Source: Agromyces sp. (GTDB lineage Bacteria; Actinomycetota; Actinomycetes; Actinomycetales; Microbacteriaceae). From it: a stretch of 24,893 bases of DNA. The notes under the pieces are model-generated. The model was not told the origin of the DNA and did no database searches. It saw only the letters and a list, made by a program, of their open reading frames with translations. The stretch is from assembly GCA_031178025.1 (NCBI GenBank), contig JAPSJU010000007.1, positions 1 to 24,893 of the forward strand, given 5' to 3'. The first letter of the stretch is position 1. Every line of letters begins with the position of its first letter. Made by a program: the position numbers and the translations under genes. Of the stretch, positions 15,380-22,526 are shown piece by piece.

Positions 15380-17836
15380 CTATCGGTGGTGCGGGTGGTG
15401 ATCGGTGGTGCTGGTGGAGCCCCGGGCGACCTTCCAGATCGGATGGAGCGCCCTGGTGTGGTCGACCCGGCGCACCGGGCCGGTGAGCTCGACTCGGGCC
15501 GTGTGCACGGGTTCCGCCGCCGAACGGCCGAAGACGAGCTCGAGCTCGCCGGGCTCGACGATCCGTTCGCCGTCGCGACCCGTGAACGAGGCGAGGTCGG
15601 CGGGAACCTCGACGGTGAGCCGAGCGGATGCACCGGGCGCGAGCTCGAGACGCTGGAAGCCGATGAGCCGGCGCACCGGACGCACGACCGATGCCACCGG
15701 GTCGTGCAGGTAGAGCTGCACGACGTCGGCGCCGGTCCGCGCGCCGGAGTTGGCGACGGTGAGCGAGAGCCGCAGGGCGCCGTCGGTCGGTGCCGAGTCG
15801 ACCTCGATCGAGAGGGCGCTCCACTCGAAGGAGGTGTAGGAGAGCCCGTGACCGAAGGCGTAGCGCGGCGTCGGGTCGATGCTCGACACGCCGTTGGCCT
15901 GGGCCAACGGGGCGGCGAGGTACGTCGACGGCTGGGCGCCGATCGTCGCGGGCACGCTCACCGGGAGCCGGCCGCCGGGATTCACGCGACCGCTCAGCAC
16001 GCGCGCGATCGCCGTGGTGCCCTCCTCTCCCGGGAAGAACGACTGCACGATCGCCGCGGCTCGCTCCGGCGCCGTCCCGAGCAGGTACGGGCGACCGGCG
16101 AGCATCGTCACGACGGTCGGCGTGCCGGCGTCGAGCACCGCCTCGAGCAGCGCCGCCTGCGCGCCGGGGAGCCCGAGCGTCTCGGCGTCGCATCCCTCGC
16201 CGCTCGTGCCGCGCCCGAACAGTCCGGCGCGGTCGCCGAGCGCGAGCACCACGACGTCGGCCGCGGAGGCCGCACGCACGGCATCCGCGATGCCGTCCGT
16301 CTCACCGCCGTCGATCGACGTACCTGCCGCGACGGTGAATCGCGCGCCGGGGAACTCGACGCGCATCGCCTCGACCAGGGTGGGCAGCTCGATGCCGAGT
16401 CCTGCCTCGGGATGGTGCACGCCCACGTGCGTCGGGAAGGCGTAGCAGCCGAGGACGGCGAGCGGGTCCTCGGCGGTCGGGCCGATGACGGCGACATGGC
16501 GCGCGGCACCGAGGGGGAGGGTGCCGTCGTTGCGGAGGAGCACGATGGCCTCCTCGGCGAGGAGCCGTGCGAGGGCCCGGTTCTCGGGGCCGTCGAGGTC
16601 GATGCGACCGCGCACCGATTCGGGATCGAGGGTCGCGACCCGGCCCGGCACCGCGCCGACGCGCGAGCTCGCTTCGACGAGCGCGCTGGGTTCGATCGGA
16701 GCCGGGGCGTCGAGCAGGCCCAACTCGATCTTCTGGGCGAGCACCCGGCGCAGGGCCCGGTCGACGATCGCCTCGTCGAGCCGACCGTCGGCGATCGCCC
16801 GCTCGAGCGGTTCGCCGAACGCGTGCACCGTCGGCAGTTCCACGTCGATGCCGGCGGTGAGCGCGGCGACCGCCGCCTCTCCGAGGTCGGCCGCGGTGCC
16901 GTGCAGGATCTGGAGGAACGCGACGGCGAAGTAGTCGGCGACCACGGTCCCCTCGAAGCCCCACGTGTCGCGCAGGAGCCCGGTGAGCAGGCGCTCGTCG
17001 GCCGCCGTCGGCACCCCGTCGAGGTCGGTGTACGCATTCATGACCGACCGGGGGCGCCCCTCGCGCATGACCATCTCGAACGGGGGCAGCAGCACGTCGG
17101 CGAGCTCGCGCGGGCCGACCGAGACGGGAGCGAGGTTGCGGCCCGCTTTCGAGGCCGAGTACCCGACGAAGTGCTTCAGCGTCGCGACGATGCCGGATGA
17201 CTCCAGCCCGCGCACGTAGGCGGTGCCGATGGTGCCGACGAGGTACGGGTCCTCGCCGATCGTCTCCTCGACGCGACCCCATCGGGCGTCGCGCACGACG
17301 TCGAGCACGGGCGCGAGCCCCTGGTGCACGCCGACGGCGCGCATGTCGTCGCCGATCCGTCGGGACATCCGCTCGACGAGGTCGGGATCGAACGTCGCGC
17401 CCCACGACAGCGGGACGGGGTAGGCGGTCGCCCCGTAGGCGGCGAAGCCGGCGAGACACTCCTCATGGGCGATCGCGGGGATGCCGAGGCGGCTCGACGC
17501 GACGATGCGCTGCTGCAGCCGAGCGAGCGAGACGGCGCCGACGGCGGGGTCCACCGGCGCGGTGCCGAAGGCGCGCGTGATCTGCCCGAGTCCGCGTGGG
17601 ATCAGCGCGTCGAGGTCGACGTCGCCGCTCATCTCATGCTGGTGGGGTGCGACGTCGGCGCCGTCGTCCGCGGCGCCCATCCAGATCCCGTAGAGCTGCG
17701 CGAGCTTCTCCTCGAGCGTCAGGGCCGCGACGAGGGCCTCGACGCGCTCGGCGAGCGGGAGTGAGGGGTCGCGCCAGGGGGCATCGGCGGACGCGCTCGT
17801 CGCGGCATCCGCCGGCGAGGTCGTGACGTCGGTCAT
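15380..17836 (-). CDS. GH3 beta-glycosidase, probably a cytoplasmic beta-xylosidase
   Basis: Releases terminal beta-linked sugars from oligosaccharides. At 818 residues with no signal peptide, it should act inside the cell on what the neighbouring ABC system imports. GH3 N-terminal barrel at about 25-370, with GRVEETIGEDPYLV, LKHFVGYS (Lys221, His222) and the nucleophile Asp301 in VVADYFAV. The C-terminal alpha/beta domain at about 420-640 contains GTSGEGCDAETL, where Glu547 is the likely acid/base. A fibronectin III-like domain follows at about 690-770. VVADYF and the position between xylo-oligosaccharide permeases and a xylanase favour beta-xylosidase, though beta-glucosidase cannot be excluded. 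The ATG overlaps the preceding permease stop as ATGA, indicating translational coupling. The C-terminus ends in a histidine-rich tail (DHHPHHR) encoded by a small repeat. Confidence 0.92.
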   Translation of the reverse strand: MTDVTTSPADAATSASADAPWRDPSLPLAERVEALVAALTLEEKLAQLYGIWMGAADDGADVAPHQHEMSGDVDLDALIPRGLGQITRAFGTAPVDPAVGAVSLARLQQRIVASSRLGIPAIAHEECLAGFAAYGATAYPVPLSWGATFDPDLVERMSRRIGDDMRAVGVHQGLAPVLDVVRDARWGRVEETIGEDPYLVGTIGTAYVRGLESSGIVATLKHFVGYSASKAGRNLAPVSVGPRELADVLLPPFEMVMREGRPRSVMNAYTDLDGVPTAADERLLTGLLRDTWGFEGTVVADYFAVAFLQILHGTAADLGEAAVAALTAGIDVELPTVHAFGEPLERAIADGRLDEAIVDRALRRVLAQKIELGLLDAPAPIEPSALVEASSRVGAVPGRVATLDPESVRGRIDLDGPENRALARLLAEEAIVLLRNDGTLPLGAARHVAVIGPTAEDPLAVLGCYAFPTHVGVHHPEAGLGIELPTLVEAMRVEFPGARFTVAAGTSIDGGETDGIADAVRAASAADVVVLALGDRAGLFGRGTSGEGCDAETLGLPGAQAALLEAVLDAGTPTVVTMLAGRPYLLGTAPERAAAIVQSFFPGEEGTTAIARVLSGRVNPGGRLPVSVPATIGAQPSTYLAAPLAQANGVSSIDPTPRYAFGHGLSYTSFEWSALSIEVDSAPTDGALRLSLTVANSGARTGADVVQLYLHDPVASVVRPVRRLIGFQRLELAPGASARLTVEVPADLASFTGRDGERIVEPGELELVFGRSAAEPVHTARVELTGPVRRVDHTRALHPIWKVARGSTSTTDHHPHHR

Positions 17837-18732
17837 CCCTTCACCGCCCCTTGGAGGCCGCCGACGATGCGCTTCTCGGCGGCGAGGAAGAATGCGAGCG
17901 CCGGGATCATGGCGAGCGAGGTGTAGGCGAGCACGGCAGCGGTGTCCTGTGAGTACTGCGTCGAGAACTGGGTGACTCCGAGCGGCAGCGGCCAGAGCTC
18001 CTGGGGGAGCGTGCCGGTGCTGATGACGAGCAGCGGCAGCAGGTAGCCGTTCCAGCTGCCGACGAACGCGAGCACGCCGACGGTGACGAGTCCCGGCATC
18101 GACAGCGGCAGCAGGATGCGCCAGAAGAACCCGATGCGGGTGGTGCCGTCGATCGCGGCCGCCTCCTCGAGCTCTTCGGGGATGGCGCGCAGGAACGGCA
18201 CGAGGATGATGATCGTCGTGGGCAGCGCGAACGCGATCGACGGGATGATCACCCCGAGGTAGGTGCCGTGCAGCCCCATCGTGCGCAGCATGAGGGTGAG
18301 CGGCAGCGCGGCGACGGTGAGCGGGAACATGAGCCCCGCGGTGAAGAGCGTGTACAGCCCCTCTCGTCCGCGGAAGTCGTACCGGGCGATCACGAAGGCG
18401 GCCATGATGCCGACGACGACGACGCCGGCGGTCGTGCCGGCGGCGAGGATGACGCTCGCGAGCACGTTGCCCCAGAATCGGGGTGCGCCGAGCACCTCGG
18501 CCCAGTTCTGCAGGGTCCACGGGTCGGGCAGGCCGGCAGGGTCGGCGTTGAGGTCGGCCGTGGTGCGGAATCCGCCCAGGAAGACGTAGATCACCGGGCC
18601 GACCGCGATCGCGGCGACGACGAGCGCGATGAGGTAGACGAAGGGCTGGCCCCAGTCGAACCGGCGGCCGACCATGGCGGGCGGGAGCTTCGAGCGCGGC
18701 GTGCCGGTGGTGATGGTGGAGGTGGCGGTCAT
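17833..18732 (-). CDS. sugar ABC transporter permease, MalG type
   Basis: Inner-membrane subunit of the importer served by the lipoprotein at 21033. A 299-residue protein with about six membrane spans, the first at about 30-52. The cytoplasmic loop that docks to the ATPase shows the family pattern EELEEAAAIDGTTRIGFFWRILLPL. It is one base behind the MalF-type gene, has GAGGAG nine bases before its ATG, and its stop overlaps the GH3 start (ATGA). With the linked GH3 and GH10 enzymes the likely cargo is xylo-oligosaccharide. No ATP-binding subunit is encoded in this window, so a shared ATPase of the MsiK/MsmX kind, encoded elsewhere, is expected. Confidence 0.93.
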   Translation of the reverse strand: MTATSTITTGTPRSKLPPAMVGRRFDWGQPFVYLIALVVAAIAVGPVIYVFLGGFRTTADLNADPAGLPDPWTLQNWAEVLGAPRFWGNVLASVILAAGTTAGVVVVGIMAAFVIARYDFRGREGLYTLFTAGLMFPLTVAALPLTLMLRTMGLHGTYLGVIIPSIAFALPTTIIILVPFLRAIPEELEEAAAIDGTTRIGFFWRILLPLSMPGLVTVGVLAFVGSWNGYLLPLLVISTGTLPQELWPLPLGVTQFSTQYSQDTAAVLAYTSLAMIPALAFFLAAEKRIVGGLQGAVKG

Positions 18733-18733
18733 G

Positions 18734-19729
18734 TCAGCGCACTCCTCGGGTGATCGAGCCGGCGAGGTCGCGGCGGAGGGCGAAGCGCTGGTAGACGAGC
18801 GCGACGGTCAGCGAGATGAGGAAGAGGATGACCGCGATGGCGCTGCCGAAGCCCGGCTGGCCTCCGAACGAGCCCTGCTGCACCATGTAGGTCGCCATGG
18901 TCTCGGTGGCCATGCCGCGCACGGTCGGTGCGACGGTGACCCAGACCATGTCGAAGAGCTGGAGCGCGCCGATCATGGAGAGGAACGCCCAGATCCGGAT
19001 GGTCGGCCCGAGCAGTGGGATGGTGATGTGGCGCTGGATCTGCCACCAGCTCGCGCCGTCGATGGCCGCCGCCTCGGAGAGCTCCTCCGGCACGCCCTGC
19101 AGGCCGGCGAGCATGAGGATGATCGCGAAGCCCACGTACTTCCACGTGAGGATGGCGAACAGGGTCCAGAGCGCGATGTCGGGGTCCGCGAGCCAGTTCC
19201 GCTGGAGGAACCCGAGCCCGAGGGCCTCGAGGGCCGCATTCACGCCGCCCTGCGGCTGGAGCAGCAGCTTCCAGGAGAGGCCCGCGATGACCTCCGCGAG
19301 CACGTAGGGCACGAAGATCATCAGCCGCAGCACGCCTCGTCCGCGCATCCGGCGGTTGAGCAGGAGTGCGACGCCGATCGCGATGGGCCCCTGGATCACG
19401 AGGGAGAGCGCGAGGATGACGAAGTTGTTGCCGATGGCACGGATGAACTCGGGATTGCCGATGGCGCGCTCGTAGTTCGCGATGCCGACGAACCGCTCGG
19501 GGTCGGCGAGGTGCTCCCACCGGAACGCCGGCGGCAGGTTGTAGAGGCTGTAGACCGCCGCGAGGAGGACCGGGAGGATCACGAAACCGAGGAACAGGAC
19601 GAGCGCGGGGCCGACGAGGAGCGCGATCTCGATGCGCTGGCGCATGGGCATCGCTCGCGGACGAGGTGGGCCGGCGGGGGCCGGGCCCGCGGAGACCGCG
19701 GGCCCGACCGGCGTGAGCAGTGCGGTCAT
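18734..19729 (-). CDS. sugar ABC transporter permease, MalF type
   Basis: Partner permease of the same importer, 331 residues with about six membrane spans. The first, at about 34-58, follows a proline/alanine-rich cytoplasmic tail. The ATPase-docking loop reads EELSEAAAIDGASWWQIQRHITIPLL. The ATG at 19729 is only two bases after the stop of the binding-protein gene, so translation is probably coupled; I see no strong ribosome site. The MalG-type gene follows after one base. The order binding protein, MalF-type, MalG-type, glycosidases is standard for actinobacterial oligosaccharide importers. Confidence 0.93.
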   Translation of the reverse strand: MTALLTPVGPAVSAGPAPAGPPRPRAMPMRQRIEIALLVGPALVLFLGFVILPVLLAAVYSLYNLPPAFRWEHLADPERFVGIANYERAIGNPEFIRAIGNNFVILALSLVIQGPIAIGVALLLNRRMRGRGVLRLMIFVPYVLAEVIAGLSWKLLLQPQGGVNAALEALGLGFLQRNWLADPDIALWTLFAILTWKYVGFAIILMLAGLQGVPEELSEAAAIDGASWWQIQRHITIPLLGPTIRIWAFLSMIGALQLFDMVWVTVAPTVRGMATETMATYMVQQGSFGGQPGFGSAIAVILFLISLTVALVYQRFALRRDLAGSITRGVR

Positions 19730-19731
19730 GG

Positions 19732-21033
19732 CTACAGCGTCGCCGCTGCGTCTTCCATCTTCGTGACGATGTCCTCGGGCGTGCCTGCTCCACCGAACAG
19801 GTTGACGATCCCCTCGTTCATCGCGTTGCCGACGGTCGTGCCGAACGCGGTGTCGAACCAGAGCTGCACGAACGACGAGGCCGCGAGGCCCTCGGCGACC
19901 GCCGCGAGGTTCGGGTCCTCGATCGCGGCCGTCGCTGCCGGAACGGTCGGGATGCCGGATCCGCTCGCCGCGAAGCGGCTCTGCACGTCCTCGCTCATGA
20001 TGTAGGCGAGGAGCTCGGTGCACTCCGGCGGAGCCTCCGCCGAGCAGCCGAAGCCGTCGCCGCCGCCGAGCGTGGCGGTCGGGTCGCCGTCGGAGCCCGG
20101 GATGCCCGGGAATGGGAACCATCCGAGGAACTCCGGCACCTCCTGGTCGGCGGTGAGTCCGCCGATGACTCCCGCGTTCCAGTGCCCCATGAGCTCCATG
20201 GCGGCCTGCCCGTTCGCGATGAGACCGGCCGAGCTTCCCGCCCCCTGCTGAGCGGGAGTGCCGAGGAAGCCCTCCTGGAACGGCTCGACGCCGAGGAACT
20301 CCTGAAGCTGTTCGCCGGCCTCCACCCAGCACGGGTCGCTGAAGTCGAACTCCGCTTCGGCGGCCTGGAGCGCCTCCGGCGAGCAGGAGTGCAGTGCGAA
20401 CTGGTACCACCAGTGCGCCGCGGGCCACTTGTCGCCGGCGCCGACCGCGATGGGCGTGATGCCCGCCTCACGCAGCGCTCCGACGGTGTCCACGAGCTCG
20501 TCGAGGGTCGTGGGCGGCGTGTCGACGCCCGCCTGGGCGAACAGCTCGGTGTTGTACCAGAACCCCTCGATGCCGAAGGTGAAGGGGATGCCGTAGGTCT
20601 CCCCGTCGACCTGCCACGGGTTCACCGTGGCTCCGACGCTCTCGACGGCCTCGGGGATGGCGTCGTCGAGCGGCATGAGGTAGCCGTTCTCGACCTGGCT
20701 GCGCAGTTCTCCGCCGGGCCAGACCTGGAACAGGTCGGGCGCGTCGCCCGAGGCCAGCGCGTTCGGGATGAGCGTGCGCTGAAGCTCCTCGTTCTGGTAG
20801 CCGGTCTGCTCGACGTTGACGCCGGGATGCTCGGCTTCGAACTCCTGGGCGACGTCCTCCCAGATGCCGGGCAGAGGTCCGGTGGTGCCGTTGTGCCACC
20901 AGGTGATGGTGACGTCACCGTCGCCGCCGTCGTCTGCGCCGGCGCCGCCGGGGGCGCACCCGGCCATGGCGGCCATGGCGAGGGTGGTCGCTGCGGTGAG
21001 GGTGACGAGCCGCGTGGTGCTGCGTCTGTTCAT
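19732..21033 (-). CDS. sugar ABC transporter solute-binding lipoprotein, probable xylo-oligosaccharide binder
   Basis: Captures the imported sugar outside the membrane; 433 residues. The signal sequence starts MNRRSTTRL, is hydrophobic, and ends in the lipobox MAGC, so this is a Sec-type lipoprotein. It is not the twin-arginine type seen in the protein at 247. The mature part begins VTITWWHNG and continues with DVAQEFEAEHPGVNV, GDAPDLFQVWPGGEL, GIPFTFGIEGFWYN and AMELMGHWNAG, all typical of extracellular family 1 binding proteins. Two ATG codons are adjacent (21036, 21033). GAGAGG is 7 bases from 21033 and 4 from 21036, so 21033 is preferred. First gene of the five-gene operon, with a good promoter and a palindromic operator in its leader. 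The substrate is inferred from the linked GH3 and xylanase genes. Confidence 0.92.
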   Translation of the reverse strand: MNRRSTTRLVTLTAATTLAMAAMAGCAPGGAGADDGGDGDVTITWWHNGTTGPLPGIWEDVAQEFEAEHPGVNVEQTGYQNEELQRTLIPNALASGDAPDLFQVWPGGELRSQVENGYLMPLDDAIPEAVESVGATVNPWQVDGETYGIPFTFGIEGFWYNTELFAQAGVDTPPTTLDELVDTVGALREAGITPIAVGAGDKWPAAHWWYQFALHSCSPEALQAAEAEFDFSDPCWVEAGEQLQEFLGVEPFQEGFLGTPAQQGAGSSAGLIANGQAAMELMGHWNAGVIGGLTADQEVPEFLGWFPFPGIPGSDGDPTATLGGGDGFGCSAEAPPECTELLAYIMSEDVQSRFAASGSGIPTVPAATAAIEDPNLAAVAEGLAASSFVQLWFDTAFGTTVGNAMNEGIVNLFGGAGTPEDIVTKMEDAAATL

Positions 21034-21051
21034 CATTGAACCTCTCGAAAG

Positions 21052-21071
21052 TTTCGACGTCAACGTCGAAA
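21052..21071. promoter_or_regulatory. palindromic operator, likely ROK-regulator site
   Basis: TTTCGACGT (21052-21060) and ACGTCGAAA (21063-21071) are a perfect inverted repeat around CA. An additional CGAAA at 21046-21050 forms a second small palindrome, CGAAAGTTTCG, with the left arm. The site lies about 11-30 bases downstream of the predicted transcription start of the transport operon, so a bound repressor would act as a roadblock. TTTCG/CGAAA half-sites fit ROK/NagC-type regulators, and a ROK gene is divergent here. Confidence 0.68.
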
Positions 21072-21088
21072 GTGATGTGGACGCTCGA

Positions 21089-21117
21089 ATACTACGTCGC
21101 TGCCGATATGCCGTCAA
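21089..21117 (-). promoter_or_regulatory. promoter of the binding protein-permease-GH3-xylanase operon
   Basis: Reading the minus strand, TTGACG (21117-21112) is followed after exactly 17 bases by TAGTAT (21094-21089). It is among the best -35/-10 pairs in the window. The predicted start is near 21082, giving a leader of about 46-49 bases that contains the palindrome at 21052-21071. Confidence 0.68.
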
Positions 21118-21164
21118 GCACAACATATCCGGCGTGCCGCACGTGGCCGGGCTCGGCCCCGCTC

Positions 21165-21170
21165 TACAGT
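21165..21170 (+). promoter_or_regulatory. -10 box for a probably leaderless ROK gene
   Basis: TACAGT ends exactly 6 bases before the GTG at 21177, and no Shine-Dalgarno is visible there. Transcription would begin at or next to the start codon. The -35 region is not convincing. Confidence 0.45.
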
Positions 21171-21176
21171 GGTCAG

Positions 21177-22346
21177 GTGGCAGAACGAGCCGGCACCTTC
21201 GATGGCGTGCATCGCCGAAACCTCTCGAAAGTGCTCGGGCTCGTGCACTACGAGGGGGCGATGTCGCGCGCCCGACTGACGGCATCGACCGGCCTCAATC
21301 GTTCCACCGTCGCAAGCCTCGCCGGGGAGCTCGTCGAGCTCGGCCTGGCCGTGGAGCTTCCCCCTGACCCGACGAACCGGGTCGGACGCCCCTCCCCGGT
21401 GATCGCGCCGCATCCCGACGTGATCGCCATCGCCGTGAATCCCGAGGTCGACGCCGTGACGATCGCCGCCGTCGGACTGGACGGGCACATCCCGGTGCGG
21501 GAGCGCATCGAGTCCGACCATCTCGTCACGCCCGAAGAGACCGCCGCCCTCGTCGCGGCCACCATCGAGGGCTGGCGCGCCGGCCCGTTGCGCGACGCGC
21601 GCCTCGTCGCGGTCGGCCTCGCCGTGCCGGGGCTCGTGCGCGCGGCCGATGGCCTCGTGCGGCTCGCCCCGCACCTCGAGTGGTCGGATGCCCCGATCCG
21701 CACGCTCGTCGAGGACGCGACCGGGTTGCCGACCTCGGTCGGCAACGACGCCAGCCTCGGTGCGGTCGCCGAACACCTCTTCGGGGCCGGCCGGGGCGTC
21801 GACGACATCGTCTACCTGAACGGCGGGGCGAGCGGCATCGGCGGCGGCCTCATCGTGCACGGCCTCCCGGTCGGCGGCGCGGGCGGCTACGCCGGCGAGT
21901 TCGGGCAGAACCGGCCGGGCATCGCCTCGGCCGACGACCGGCGGGCGGTCGGCGGCGTGCTCGAAGACGAGGTGAGCCGGTCGAGGCTCCTCGCGGTCGT
22001 GGGGCTCACCGCCGCCGACGAGCCCACGCTGGCTGCGGCGCTCGCCGCGTCCGACTCGGCGGAGGTCGAGGCCGAGCTGGCGCGGCAGCGGCGCATCCTC
22101 TCCACCGCGCTCGCGAACGCGGTGAACGTCCTCAATCCCTCGCTCGTCGTGCTCGGCGGGTTCCTGGCGACCGTCGCCCAACGCGACCCGCGTGCGCTCG
22201 AGGCGGGACTCGCCGAGCAGGCGATGCCCGCGGCGGCGGAGCAGGTCGAGATCCGCGTCGCGGCCCTCGGCGAGGACCGGCTCGTCATCGGCGCGGCAGA
22301 ACTCGCCTTCGAGCGCCTCATCGCCGACCCCGTCGGCGACGCCTGA
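21177..22346 (+). CDS. ROK-family transcriptional regulator, likely repressor of the xylan operon
   Basis: A 389-residue DNA-binding regulator. An N-terminal winged helix (about 14-75: RRNLSKVLGLVHYEGAMSRARLTASTGLNRSTVASLAGEL) is joined to a ROK sugar-kinase-like sensor (about 90-380). In the sensor, GLAVPGLV, GNDASLGAVAEHLFG and IGGGLIVHG fit the fold. The zinc motif CxCGxxGCxE expected after GEFG is absent: the region reads GEFGQNRPGIASADD, and the His of ExGH is Gln. The protein is therefore an atypical ROK. I choose the GTG at 21177 because ROK homology begins just after it and a -10 box lies 6 bases upstream. An in-frame ATG at 21036 would add 47 unrelated residues read from the promoter region. 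Divergent from the transport-xylanase operon, whose leader holds the probable operator. The inducer is likely a xylo-oligosaccharide or xylose (inference). Confidence 0.9.
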   Translation: MAERAGTFDGVHRRNLSKVLGLVHYEGAMSRARLTASTGLNRSTVASLAGELVELGLAVELPPDPTNRVGRPSPVIAPHPDVIAIAVNPEVDAVTIAAVGLDGHIPVRERIESDHLVTPEETAALVAATIEGWRAGPLRDARLVAVGLAVPGLVRAADGLVRLAPHLEWSDAPIRTLVEDATGLPTSVGNDASLGAVAEHLFGAGRGVDDIVYLNGGASGIGGGLIVHGLPVGGAGGYAGEFGQNRPGIASADDRRAVGGVLEDEVSRSRLLAVVGLTAADEPTLAAALAASDSAEVEAELARQRRILSTALANAVNVLNPSLVVLGGFLATVAQRDPRALEAGLAEQAMPAAAEQVEIRVAALGEDRLVIGAAELAFERLIADPVGDA

Positions 22347-22360
22347 ATCCACGCTCGCCC

Positions 22361-22391
22361 TTGCAGGCGCCATGGATGCATCGGCTACACT
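22361..22391 (+). promoter_or_regulatory. candidate promoter of the MFS exporter
   Basis: TTGCAG (22361-22366) and TACACT (22386-22391) are separated by 19 bases, slightly long. The -10 box is good. Transcription would start near 22398 and leave a leader of about 130 bases filled with inverted repeats. Confidence 0.45.
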
Positions 22392-22399
22392 TGATGTTG

Positions 22400-22413
22400 T
22401 CGAATCGATTCGA
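22400..22413. promoter_or_regulatory. perfect 14-bp palindrome at the predicted transcription start
   Basis: TCGAATCGATTCGA equals its own reverse complement. It begins 8 bases after the -10 box, so it could be an operator for a dimeric repressor of the TetR or MarR kind, or the first hairpin of the leader RNA. No such regulator gene is in the window. Confidence 0.5.
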
Positions 22414-22464
22414 GGCCAGGGGTGGCCGAGGTCGAACCCTGACGGCGCCTCGCGAGGCGCCGTC
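22414..22464 (+). promoter_or_regulatory. structured leader of the MFS gene, possible attenuator
   Basis: Two further inverted repeats follow the palindrome at 22400-22413. GGCCA/TGGCC (22414-22427) has a GGGG loop. A perfect 24-base palindrome at 22441-22464 has arms GACGGCGCCTC and GAGGCGCCGTC. The second is a very stable GC stem followed by GTCCTGTCTCC and lies 62 bases before the MFS ATG. A six-codon GTG frame (22422-22442, reading VAEVEP) with GAGG six bases upstream ends at the foot of the stem. The stem could be the terminator of the ROK gene, a transcription attenuator for MFS, or both. Confidence 0.5.
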
Positions 22465-22526
22465 GTCCTGTCTCCCGGTGCCCGAGGACGCGCGCCGCCG
22501 CCATCCGAGCACGCCCAGGAACACGC

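Noticed and set aside
12752..17200. A 1482-codon open frame on the plus strand
   Set aside because: It lies antisense to the xylanase and GH3 genes, is dominated by Arg, Val, Glu and Gly with no domain, and is the usual mirror frame of GC-rich coding DNA.
21036..21176. In-frame ATG at 21036 for the ROK gene
   Set aside because: The extra 47 codons run through the opposing promoter and operator and resemble no ROK N-terminus.
20996..21285. Upstream extension of the second binding protein to an ATG at 21285
   Set aside because: It would cross the promoter and the start of the ROK gene and bury the signal peptide. The adjacent ATGs at 21036/21033 have GAGAGG and a lipobox at the right distance.
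22414..22440. tRNA-like words (GGTGGCCGAG, GTCGAACCC) before the MFS gene
   Set aside because: No acceptor stem, anticodon arm or correct spacing can be formed; the sequence is better explained as a leader hairpin.
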